Source of the DNA: an uncultured Clostridia bacterium
GTDB taxonomy: Bacteria; Bacillota; Clostridia; Oscillospirales; Oscillospiraceae
Length of the DNA: 22,729 nt
Reading direction: 5' to 3'
Assembly (NCBI GenBank): GCA_946539175.1
Contig: CAMNHH010000014.1
Location: 1 to 22,729 of the forward strand
Position 1 is the stretch's first letter. Each line of letters starts with the position of its first letter. Below are positions 7,982 to 15,626 of the stretch, one piece after another. The notes under the pieces were generated by a model that was not told the origin of the DNA, did not search any database, and saw only the letters and a program-made list of their open reading frames with translations. The translations under genes were made by a program, and so were the position numbers.

Positions 7982-8836
7982 TCAGCTTGTTTCGGCGCTG
8001 TCCTCCGACTGCTGCTTTTTCCGCCTGTTTCTCCGGACAGGCCGGAGCATGATCAGCAAAAACAGGAGCAGCAGGATGGGGGCCGCCATAAAGGGCATCA
8101 CGATCAGCGGATCGATCTGCAGCGCGTCGGCGGAGAAGCGCATCATGGCGTTCCGGGCCGTTTCGACGCGGTGCCCGCGGACCAGCAGCCGGTGGGAATT
8201 TACCCCATAGGGCGTGCAGGTGACCAGCGTGCAGTAGTCCTCGCCATCGGTGATGGCAAGGTCCTGAATGGCCTCAGGCAGGACCTTCCTGATCTGGTCT
8301 ACCTCGTAGGTCAGCGTTTCATCCATGATCTGGACGTAAAAGATGTCTCCCAGCACCAGCTTTTCCAGGTCCGTCAACAGACGGGCGCTGGGAAGGCCCG
8401 TATGGCCGGTCAGCACGGAATGGGTGCTTTCCCCGCCCACCGGAAGGGAGCTTCCGGCAAGATGTCCGATGGCAAACTCCAGTACGGCGTCCTCGGTTCC
8501 ATGGTAGATGGGCAGGCTGACCTCGATCTTCGGGACCTCAAGATAGCCCATTACTCCGGTGCCGCTGACGTCCAGGGTCGCGGTATACTCCTCCATCTCA
8601 CTTTCAGTCAGATTGAAATGCAGGGGCAACTTTGCCAGCCTCCGATTGTATGCCTCCGCCTCCTGGAGGAAGCTCTGCTTCTGAGCTCCTTCCAATTCGG
8701 AGACGTTTTGCATATATTCGGAAACCAGGCGGGATTGCCGCAGGGAATTCCAATAATTGCTGACTGTGGGATAGAGCAGCAAGGACAAGCCTGCCAGAAA
8801 GATGAGGACCAACAAAACCGTTTTCCACTTCTTCAT
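7982..8836 (-). CDS. srtC: Class C (pilus-polymerising) sortase
   Basis: This 284-residue enzyme joins pilin subunits by cutting LPxTG signals and linking them to a pilin lysine. It has an N-terminal membrane segment (5-22) and a core with VLTGHTGLPSARLLTDL (His145), TLVTCTPYGVNSHRLLVRG (Cys207, Arg216), then a C-terminal membrane segment (about 245-264) and a basic tail. The TCTPYGxNxHRLLVRGHR block and the second membrane segment are hallmarks of class C. The usual DPF/DPW lid motif ahead of the core is not visible; the equivalent stretch reads LPLHFNLTESEMEEY. AAGGAG lies eight bases before the ATG. It follows the major pilin gene after a hairpin-bearing gap. Confidence 0.96.
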   Translation of the reverse strand: MKKWKTVLLVLIFLAGLSLLLYPTVSNYWNSLRQSRLVSEYMQNVSELEGAQKQSFLQEAEAYNRRLAKLPLHFNLTESEMEEYTATLDVSGTGVMGYLEVPKIEVSLPIYHGTEDAVLEFAIGHLAGSSLPVGGESTHSVLTGHTGLPSARLLTDLEKLVLGDIFYVQIMDETLTYEVDQIRKVLPEAIQDLAITDGEDYCTLVTCTPYGVNSHRLLVRGHRVETARNAMMRFSADALQIDPLIVMPFMAAPILLLLFLLIMLRPVRRNRRKKQQSEDSAETS

Positions 8837-8853
8837 GCAGGATTCTCCTTGCC

Positions 8854-8883
8854 GCCGCGGTGCGGGTGGTCCCGCACCGCGGC
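8854..8883 (-). other. Intra-operon 13-bp perfect hairpin between pilin and sortase C
   Basis: GCCGCGGTGCGGG (8854-8866) pairs perfectly with CCCGCACCGCGGC (8871-8883) around a four-base loop. No T tract follows on the minus strand, so it is not a standard full terminator. It sits between the major pilin stop and the sortase C ribosome binding site. It may act as an mRNA 3' stabiliser or processing barrier, or as a partial attenuator giving more pilin than sortase message. Confidence 0.75.
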
Positions 8884-8918
8884 ACGATTTACGCGTTTAC
8901 GCGTTTTGAGATCCGAAC

Positions 8919-10712
8919 TCAGTTGGCGTCGGAGAACTTCTTAACGACCAGCAGGATGCCGGCGCCCAGGACGCACAGGCCGCCCAGGACGTAGAACAGG
9001 GTGGTGCCGATGCCGCCGGTGGAGGGCAGGATGCCGCCGCTGTGGTTCTCGATCTCAGCCTGCAGGATACCCATGTTCTCCTCGGTGGGCAGGAAGGGAT
9101 CGCCGTCCACGCTGATGAGGCCGGGGTTCTCGCTCTCTTCGTCATGCTCGGCGATCACGTCGAACTCGATGGGCTCCAGGGTGTTGTATCCCGGAGGCGT
9201 CACGGTCTCGGTGATGCGGTAGTGGCCGTCGTCGACGCCCTTCCAGGTGAAGGTGGTGCCGGCGGTGGACTCACGGGCCAGGGAGTTGACGCTGTACTTG
9301 AAGTTGCCGGCAACCTTCACGATGTTGCCGTTGATGTTCTCGTAGTAATCAACGCCGACGGAGGTGCCGCTGGCAATGATGGAGGAGAACAGCTCGATGT
9401 CGCTGGCCTTCAGGTAGATGTCGGTCTCGGGGGAGTCCTCGTTGGCCTTGTCGCGGATCACGTAGTACAGCTCGCCGTTGGCGTCGGTGAACTCACGCAC
9501 GACCTTGCCGTTGATGCGGATGACACGGCCGTCGCCCTCGGTGGAGGTCTCGCCGCTCACCTCGCCGGGAACCACAACCCAGTGGCCCTCGGGGTACTCT
9601 TCGTCAATGACCCACTTCTCCAGCTGGAACTCAGCGCCGGGCAGGGGCTCGCCGTTCTCGTCGACCTTGTCGACAATGACTTCGTAGGTGAAGACAACAA
9701 CCTTGTCCCAGGGGGTGAAGCCGGTGCTGGTCTCATCGGTGGGATTGTTGGAGTACTCCATCCGCATTTCGTTGGGGTTGCCGGGCACGCCGATGACGGC
9801 GTTTTCATTCAGAATGGAGACGTACTCCACGGTGATGACGGAGCCGGCCTTGACCTCGGGGATGGCCTTCAGATCAGCAAAGACCACGTCGAAGGTGCAG
9901 CCGTCGTTGGCATAAACCAGCTCGTAGCCGGAGTTGATCTCCACGCCGTCCACAAAGACGCCGGTGATGCGGTTGAAGGTGAGGCCTTCGCTCTCCTTGT
10001 CGTGGAAGACCAGCTTATAAGTATTGTACTTGTCGTAGTCGGCAGCCACGGTGCCCTTCAGCTGGAAGGGAACCTCGTCACCGATGTCGTAGTCGGCGGA
10101 GTCCTGCCAGTCGGAACCGACCTGCGTGGAGTCGTTGATGTCCTTGACCTTCTTCTCGGAAGTAACGCCGGTGGTGTCCTTCGCCTCGATGGTCACGTCA
10201 CCCTCAACCAGGAGGATGTAGTCGGAATAGGTGTCAACGCTCAGAGCGGCGCTGGTGTCCTTGACGTAGTAGTAGCCGTCGCCGGTCACGTTGATCTTGG
10301 CAGCGTTGGCAGCGTTACCGGTGGCAACGCCGGCGGGGGTGGTCACGTGGCGATCCACGATGGCAGCGAAGGCGCGGAGCTGATCGCTGTTGGAAGCGTA
10401 GCCGGCCAGGATCTGTACGACCTGAGCGGCGGTCTCGCAGGCGGCGAAATCAGCGATCTCGCTGCGCAGATCAGCCAGCAGGGCGGCGCCGTCGACACCG
10501 GAGCCCCAAGCCACGTTGGACAGGGCCGTGCTGACGTCGTCATAGTCGCCGGAAAACACCTGGTACGCGGTATATTCATGGGTTTCCGCAGCGTCGTGGT
10601 TTTCCACGGTGATGGTGTGCGGGGTCGTTGCGTCAGCAAATACCGCCACGCTCAGGGTGAAAACCAGAGCAAGGGTCAGCAGAATGCTAACAAGCTTTTG
10701 CATCGTCTTCAT
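8919..10712 (-). CDS. Major pilin subunit (SpaA/SpaH-type fimbrial isopeptide protein)
   Basis: This 597-residue exported shaft pilin has a signal peptide at 1-26 (ending VFADA) and an N-terminal domain to about 175. Next come a fimbrial isopeptide D2-type domain (about 185-345, with SEKKVKD at the start and MEYSNNPT at its end) and a CnaB/SpaA-like domain (about 345-555) with VDKVDENGEPLPGAEF and the E-box YRITETVTPPGYN (Glu502). The sorting signal LPSTGG at 562-567, a hydrophobic segment and KKFSDAN end it. Lys178 in EGDVTIEAKD sits where the YPK pilin-motif lysine is normally found. The ATG overlaps the adhesin stop (ATGA) and has GGAGG at 10720-10724. It is the likely polymerised subunit of the srtC fibre. 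Confidence 0.95.
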   Translation of the reverse strand: MKTMQKLVSILLTLALVFTLSVAVFADATTPHTITVENHDAAETHEYTAYQVFSGDYDDVSTALSNVAWGSGVDGAALLADLRSEIADFAACETAAQVVQILAGYASNSDQLRAFAAIVDRHVTTPAGVATGNAANAAKINVTGDGYYYVKDTSAALSVDTYSDYILLVEGDVTIEAKDTTGVTSEKKVKDINDSTQVGSDWQDSADYDIGDEVPFQLKGTVAADYDKYNTYKLVFHDKESEGLTFNRITGVFVDGVEINSGYELVYANDGCTFDVVFADLKAIPEVKAGSVITVEYVSILNENAVIGVPGNPNEMRMEYSNNPTDETSTGFTPWDKVVVFTYEVIVDKVDENGEPLPGAEFQLEKWVIDEEYPEGHWVVVPGEVSGETSTEGDGRVIRINGKVVREFTDANGELYYVIRDKANEDSPETDIYLKASDIELFSSIIASGTSVGVDYYENINGNIVKVAGNFKYSVNSLARESTAGTTFTWKGVDDGHYRITETVTPPGYNTLEPIEFDVIAEHDEESENPGLISVDGDPFLPTEENMGILQAEIENHSGGILPSTGGIGTTLFYVLGGLCVLGAGILLVVKKFSDAN

Positions 10713-13700
10713 TGCAGTTCCTCCATTTTCTTGATTTTTTGTGATCTATTTCTATAATAAACCACGGCACTCAGAAGCATCAGAAGCACGCCGAGCATCG
10801 CAATTCCGTCGACGCCCTCGCCGCCGGTCGCGGGCAGCTCATAGGGCTCGGCCTCGTTGCAAATCACAACGGTGCCTCCGTGAATGCCATTGTTTACATA
10901 CCTTGGGGTAAAGCCGGGAACAGGGTCCTCCGCCACGAAGTAGTACAGGGTGTTGCCCTCCCCGTCGCCGCCCGGGAGCTTGTCCCAGGTGTAGCTCCAA
11001 TTGTTCTGCTTGCTGAGTGTGACGGGGTTTTCCACACCCTCGCCGGCTGCCACCGGCGTCAAGCCGGTCTCGCCGCCGGGATCTGTGGTGGCGTAGAGGG
11101 TAACCCGGATGCTGTCCTGCGTGGGGTCGGTCATCTCGGTCCCGTCGAAGGCGAACCAGCGCTTGTTCACCGTCAGGCCGCTGAAGGGATTGGTGATGAC
11201 GCAGGAGCCGCCGTTCCAGTTGAAGAAGGTCACCTGGTCGAAGCTCACGTCGGAGCCCGCGCCGGCCTCCGCGAAGACGGCCTCCCGGTCCTCGGCGCCG
11301 TATCTGGGCAGACACAGGAAGAAGAAGCAGGTGTCGCCGTTTTCGTAGCCCACCGGCGCCTTGATCTCCGTCATGCGGTACAGGGTTCCGGCGTCCAGAT
11401 CCTTCTCCTCTCCCAGCATGGAAAGGATGATCTTGCCGGCCTCGTTGCTGACGTAGCTGCGGATCTCTCCGTTCTCATCCAGCTCCGGCTCCCAGGCCTG
11501 CAGCTCCGGGTTCCAGTGCTCCAGCGTGAACTCCGCGCCGGGCAGCACCTTGGCGTGGTTTTCGCTGTCCACCTTGGTGATGGTAATGACCCGCTGCCAG
11601 GCGGTGGCGCTGGAGCTGACGCTCTTGAGCACCACGTCGCTGTCGGACCGGAACTGGCCCGCCAGCACCGCCTCATTGTGGATCGTGGTCTGTCCGTCCA
11701 GAATGGCGGTGTTGTCCACGCTGTACTCATAAAACAGCAGGTAGGCGGTATTGTCCTTCATCGTCACGTTGAGCAGATGGCCCCCCGTGTCGTAGCTCAG
11801 CTTGTATTCGTACTCCCTGACCGGGTTGCCGACGCCGTCGGGGCGTTTGGGATCGAAGTGGTACAGCTTGACGCTGCCCAGCTCCAGATTGGCTCCGATG
11901 CCGGAGCTGAGCCGGTCGGTCAGAAGAATCCAATCGCTCTCCGGATTCAGATCCTCCGCCGCCGCGTTGATCAGCAGCCTGAAGCGCACCCGGCTCAGGG
12001 GCGCTCCCTCCGGGTCCGTCAGCTGCACGCCGCTCTTTTCGATGCGCGTGGGCTGATTTTCCACCCGGACGGTGTGGGAATCTGTGTAGTCCTCCCAGGC
12101 GGCGGTATTGGTGAGATCCACCACGCTGTGGGTGTAATCGTTCCAGAGCTCGTCCCCCAGCAGGCGGACCCGGTAGACAATGCCGATGTAGGCGTAGCTC
12201 TGCTTCATCAGCTCGCTGACGCCGCTGCCCGTGAAGCGGAGCAGGGTGCCGCCGTCCTCGGCGGGCTCGGCGGTCCAGGAGAAGCAATCGTCCTGGGCGA
12301 AGGTCCCGTTGTACTCGCCGTGGAGATTTGCCGTGGTGAAGTAGGCCCGGGGACTGTCCTCGATCAGCTCCACCCCGGCGGGCAGCAGATCGGTCACGGT
12401 GAAGTTCTCACCGGCCAGAGCGGTCAGATCCAGCAGCAGACGGTACTCCAGGACGCCGGCGCAGTCGCCGTAATCCACGTAGTCGTTCTCATCGCTGTAG
12501 CGTCCGCCCACCAGCAGCTGCTTCTGGAAGGCGTTGCCCTTCCGGTAGAAGGCGGGCGCCATGTCGTAGATGCCGCCGTGGAGGTAGACGTAATTCTGAT
12601 AGGCCCAGTAGTCGCCCTCCTGGGCGCCGGTGGTATCCAGCCAGGTGGGGTAATCCTCCGCCACGATCTCGTAGCCGTGGAAGCTGTTGCCCTTCAGGGG
12701 ATTCAGCGTGAAGACCACGCGGGCCACGTGGGTGGTCTCGTCAGCGGGGTCGATCAGCGCGCCCTGGCTGTCATAGTAGCTGAGCTCAAAGCTGACGTAA
12801 TCGTTGGCCTCGTCGCCGTAGCGGTATTCCGCGCCGTCGCTCACCAGCCGGAGATTGCCCCGGAAGGCGGCGTCCAGCTCCGCCGCGTAGGCAAAGTGGA
12901 GATTGTTGTCCAGATATTCGCCGCTGTTCACGTCCATGACGGGGGTGGAGATGTTGTCCCGGAAGCTGTAGCTTTCCAGCTCGCCCACAGGGAGGGTCAC
13001 GTGGAAGCTCCAGTCGGTCCGCACCATGCCGTTGGGCTCCAGATGCTTGGTGCCCAGGGTCTTATCCACACCCTCGGAGCGCTCGTCCACCTCCACCTCG
13101 GAGACCACGGTGGTCTCCCGCTCGTTGATGAGCCGGGCGATATTCCGGACCGTCTCGGCGGTGGTGGGAGCCACGGTGCTGTAGCGGATGAAGTAGGGCT
13201 TGGCGGGGGCGTTGGGCGGGAAGGTGTAGCGGATGGTCCTGCCGTCCTCGGGGGTCAGATCCGCATAGCGCACGCCGTTGGCGTTGGTCAGCAGCACCTT
13301 GCCCACGGCGGGGTAGGGCAGATCGTCCTCAATGCGCCAGCCAGCCACGGGACGGCTCTCGGGGTTGACGGTGATCACCCAGTCGATCAGGCCGGTGTTC
13401 GGATTGAAGGTGCCGGACTTGGTGATGTCGCAGACGTAGGAGATGAAGAAGCTGGTGTTGGCCTCCAGGCTGCCCGCAGTGGCGCTGGCCTCGTTGTCCA
13501 GCTCAAAGCTGCCGCTGAGGTCCGGATCCAGGTCCACGGTGTAGAGCAGCTCGTAGCGCTCCCCCGCCTCCAGGGCCGGCAGGGCCTCCAGGCTGAAGCT
13601 CATGCCGTCCTCGGACCAGACAGGCGTCAGATCCGTCAGCTGGGTGACGCTGCCGTCCGCCGCCACGTGGCGGACGGTCAGATTCTTGTGGTAGGCGGCG

Positions 13701-14923
13701 GAGAAGAGGGTGGCGGGGGTCTGATTGGTCAGCGTATCCGTCACGTTGATGGGCGCGCCGGTGCCCAGGGCGGAGGAAACGGTCAGCACGAAATCGGCGG
13801 TCTTATAATCGCTGCCGAAGTCGCCGGTCTTCTCCATGGCCAGGTCGTATTTCTGTTCGTCGGGCACGTAGATGGTGATGGTGCCCGCCTCGTTCTCAAA
13901 CTCCACCACCCGGTCGGTCCCGTCCTCGTTGGCGTAGAGCCAGCTGGTGAATTCCACGGTACCCACGATGGCGTTGCCGTTGGCGAATTCATCGTTGAAG
14001 AGGATGTGGATCAAGCCGTCCTCGGTGATGGTGTAGACGCCCACGGGCACGCCCTCGTCCATCACGTCGCCGGAGGTCTCCTCGATGGGCCGGACGCCCT
14101 CGGGAAGCTGGTAGTAGACGTACTTGCTCTCCGGCGTGACGACGTCCCGGGGGATATCGTAGACGATCAGGGCCTTGGCCGTGGAGCCGTTTTCAAACAG
14201 GGTGTCCTCGATCAGCACCGTGCCGTCCTGCCGCTGGAAGACAACGCTCTCCAGATAGGGGGCCAGGTCGATGCCGGTCTCGGGGAACTCGTTCAGAGGA
14301 AGCGCCGTGTGGCGGCCGGGGCCGAATTCCACCTTGTTGGGCTCGGGCTCCGCAGGCTCCGTTTCCACGGGCTCCGTCTCCGCGGGCTCCGTTTCCACAG
14401 GCTCGGTCCCCGCAGGCTCCGCGGGGGCGGGCGCGTCGGGTCCGACGGCGGGCGTCTGCTCCGGGGTCTGCTCCGGGATCGCGGGCTCGGTTTCCACCGG
14501 CTCCCCGGTCTCCGTCACAGGCTCTGTTGCCGGGGCAGGCTCCGTCTCCGGGACAGGCTCCGTCTCCGGGGCGTTTGTCAGCTCCGGGGCCGGGGCCAGC
14601 TCGGCGTAGCAATCCTCGCTGTGGCTGTGCTCCTCCAAACCGCAGACCAAAACCCTGGTGTAGCAGGAGGCGCCGTGCCGGTGCTCCTCGCCCTCCTCCA
14701 GCTGGCAGCTCAGCGCCTCAAGCCAGCAGTTTTCGTCGTGGACGTGCTCCGTCCTGCCGCAGATCAACGTCCGCTCCTCGGTCCGGGCGGGGAAGATCAG
14801 CACGTAGCTGGTGAGCATCGCCACGATCAGGGCCAAAGCCATGCAGCCTCTGAACCATATTGACTTGTTTCGGCGGCGCTCCGCGAAAACCGCGGCGCTG
14901 CCCTGAGACAGGTCATTCCTCAT
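10709..14923 (-). CDS. Large LPATG pilus adhesin / tip protein
   Basis: This 1404-residue surface protein has a hydrophobic export segment (about 23-46) after a basic N terminus. Then comes a Cys/His-rich stretch (55-105) with three C...HxH...C units, a Glu/Thr/Pro-rich linker (about 112-196), and an adhesin-like beta domain (about 198-360). A chain of Ig-like modules follows, each opening with a strand lysine (MEKTG ~362, ITKSG ~499, VDKTL ~618, FQKQL ~799, IEKSG ~960). Two CnaB domains follow (TITKVDSE ~1113 with the E-box YRMTEIKAPVGY; TVNKRW ~1253 with FVAEDPVPGF). It ends with LPATG at 1363-1367, a membrane segment and a basic tail. AAGGAA precedes the ATG. The size, the position ahead of the major pilin and the modular build suggest a pilus tip adhesin. 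The ligand is unknown. Confidence 0.92.
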   Translation of the reverse strand: MRNDLSQGSAAVFAERRRNKSIWFRGCMALALIVAMLTSYVLIFPARTEERTLICGRTEHVHDENCWLEALSCQLEEGEEHRHGASCYTRVLVCGLEEHSHSEDCYAELAPAPELTNAPETEPVPETEPAPATEPVTETGEPVETEPAIPEQTPEQTPAVGPDAPAPAEPAGTEPVETEPAETEPVETEPAEPEPNKVEFGPGRHTALPLNEFPETGIDLAPYLESVVFQRQDGTVLIEDTLFENGSTAKALIVYDIPRDVVTPESKYVYYQLPEGVRPIEETSGDVMDEGVPVGVYTITEDGLIHILFNDEFANGNAIVGTVEFTSWLYANEDGTDRVVEFENEAGTITIYVPDEQKYDLAMEKTGDFGSDYKTADFVLTVSSALGTGAPINVTDTLTNQTPATLFSAAYHKNLTVRHVAADGSVTQLTDLTPVWSEDGMSFSLEALPALEAGERYELLYTVDLDPDLSGSFELDNEASATAGSLEANTSFFISYVCDITKSGTFNPNTGLIDWVITVNPESRPVAGWRIEDDLPYPAVGKVLLTNANGVRYADLTPEDGRTIRYTFPPNAPAKPYFIRYSTVAPTTAETVRNIARLINERETTVVSEVEVDERSEGVDKTLGTKHLEPNGMVRTDWSFHVTLPVGELESYSFRDNISTPVMDVNSGEYLDNNLHFAYAAELDAAFRGNLRLVSDGAEYRYGDEANDYVSFELSYYDSQGALIDPADETTHVARVVFTLNPLKGNSFHGYEIVAEDYPTWLDTTGAQEGDYWAYQNYVYLHGGIYDMAPAFYRKGNAFQKQLLVGGRYSDENDYVDYGDCAGVLEYRLLLDLTALAGENFTVTDLLPAGVELIEDSPRAYFTTANLHGEYNGTFAQDDCFSWTAEPAEDGGTLLRFTGSGVSELMKQSYAYIGIVYRVRLLGDELWNDYTHSVVDLTNTAAWEDYTDSHTVRVENQPTRIEKSGVQLTDPEGAPLSRVRFRLLINAAAEDLNPESDWILLTDRLSSGIGANLELGSVKLYHFDPKRPDGVGNPVREYEYKLSYDTGGHLLNVTMKDNTAYLLFYEYSVDNTAILDGQTTIHNEAVLAGQFRSDSDVVLKSVSSSATAWQRVITITKVDSENHAKVLPGAEFTLEHWNPELQAWEPELDENGEIRSYVSNEAGKIILSMLGEEKDLDAGTLYRMTEIKAPVGYENGDTCFFFLCLPRYGAEDREAVFAEAGAGSDVSFDQVTFFNWNGGSCVITNPFSGLTVNKRWFAFDGTEMTDPTQDSIRVTLYATTDPGGETGLTPVAAGEGVENPVTLSKQNNWSYTWDKLPGGDGEGNTLYYFVAEDPVPGFTPRYVNNGIHGGTVVICNEAEPYELPATGGEGVDGIAMLGVLLMLLSAVVYYRNRSQKIKKMEELQ
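10720..10724 (-). promoter_or_regulatory. Major pilin ribosome binding site inside the adhesin gene
   Basis: GGAGG on the minus strand lies within the last codons of the adhesin (MEELQ stop) and seven bases before the pilin ATG at 10712. The adhesin TGA overlaps that ATG by four bases (ATGA). A strong independent site at a coupled junction would allow re-initiation and extra pilin translation. Confidence 0.85.
14336..14590 (-). repeat. Low-complexity ETEP-coding repeat in the adhesin
   Basis: The DNA here encodes repeated ETEPV/ETEPA units plus EQTPEQTP, roughly residues 112-196 of the adhesin. Short near-identical blocks recur (GGCTCCGTTTCCAC and GGCTCCGTCTCCG on the plus strand). It should form an extended, acidic cell-wall or stalk linker between the Cys/His region and the adhesin domain. 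Copy number could vary by slippage. Confidence 0.8.
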
Positions 14924-14981
14924 GATTCGTTTCCTTCTTTAAGCAGATCTTTTACTCTCGTGTTGACTGGTTAAGTTCTAT

Positions 14982-15566
14982 TTAATGTATGGTGCCGAAG
15001 CGGTCGAAGGGCCAGACGCAGAACAGGACACGGCCCATCATGTCCTCCGGGCTCACGCAGCCCATGATGGAGTTGCGGGAGTCGGCGGAGGTGATCCGGT
15101 TGTCCCCCAGGACAAAATACTGTCCGTCCGGGACCTGAAAGGGGAACTCCACGTCGCCGTTTCCAAAGGATTTTTCCTCCAGATAGGGCTCCGGCAGAAG
15201 CTGGCCGTCCACCAGGACGTTTCCGTTCTCGTCGATGTCCACCAGGGAGCCTCCCAGGGCGATCACGCGCTTGATAAAGTTCTTGTTGTTGTATTTGAAG
15301 GCGATCACGTCACCGATCTCAGCCTCGTCGGATTTGATCACGGCTACGATGTCTCCCTCGACAATGGTGGGCGCCATGGAATTGCCGTACGTCCGCAGCA
15401 CCGGAATGAAAATGACCGACACCAGAGCCGTCAGGGCGGCGACGGTAATCAGCGCGTAAACGGCGTTTCGCAGCAGATAGTGCTGGGTTTGCCGGTGCTT
15501 CCGGCGGCTGATCTCCGCCTCCAGCTCCGCGATGCTGGGCAGCTCGATGGGCTTTTTCCTACTCAT
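14982..15566 (-). CDS. lepB: Signal peptidase I
   Basis: This 194-residue membrane serine peptidase removes signal peptides from exported proteins. A cytoplasmic N terminus is followed by a single membrane segment (about 32-55). The catalytic Ser63 is in YGNSMAPTIVEGD, the general base Lys99 is in NFIKRVIALGG, and the C-terminal box GDNRITSADSRNSIMG is intact. The start at 15566 has GGAG eleven bases upstream. It lies between the coiled-coil gene and the adhesin gene, so it is probably the pilus-dedicated peptidase, comparable to SipA in streptococcal pilus islands. That dedication is inference from position. A general secretory role is equally possible. Confidence 0.95.
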   Translation of the reverse strand: MSRKKPIELPSIAELEAEISRRKHRQTQHYLLRNAVYALITVAALTALVSVIFIPVLRTYGNSMAPTIVEGDIVAVIKSDEAEIGDVIAFKYNNKNFIKRVIALGGSLVDIDENGNVLVDGQLLPEPYLEEKSFGNGDVEFPFQVPDGQYFVLGDNRITSADSRNSIMGCVSPEDMMGRVLFCVWPFDRFGTIH

Positions 15567-15626
15567 GAAAGTCTATCTCCACGCCGAACAGGCCGATCCG
15601 TCTCCGCGTCTCGGCCTGCCTCGGTA

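Noticed and set aside
9042..10757. 571-codon open frame opposite the major pilin
   Set aside because: Val/Gly/Asp-rich antisense reading of a clear pilin gene with signal peptide and LPSTG.
10741..10775. Separate promoter for the major pilin inside the adhesin end (TATTAT on the minus strand)
   Set aside because: No acceptable -35 hexamer lies 16-18 bases upstream. The coupled ribosome binding site explains pilin expression more simply.
10880..14863. 1327-codon open frame on the plus strand opposite the adhesin
   Set aside because: It mirrors the third-position GC bias of the adhesin gene. The translation is low-complexity (repeated LRLRG, GGG) with no recognisable domain, and the opposite strand encodes clear pilus domains.
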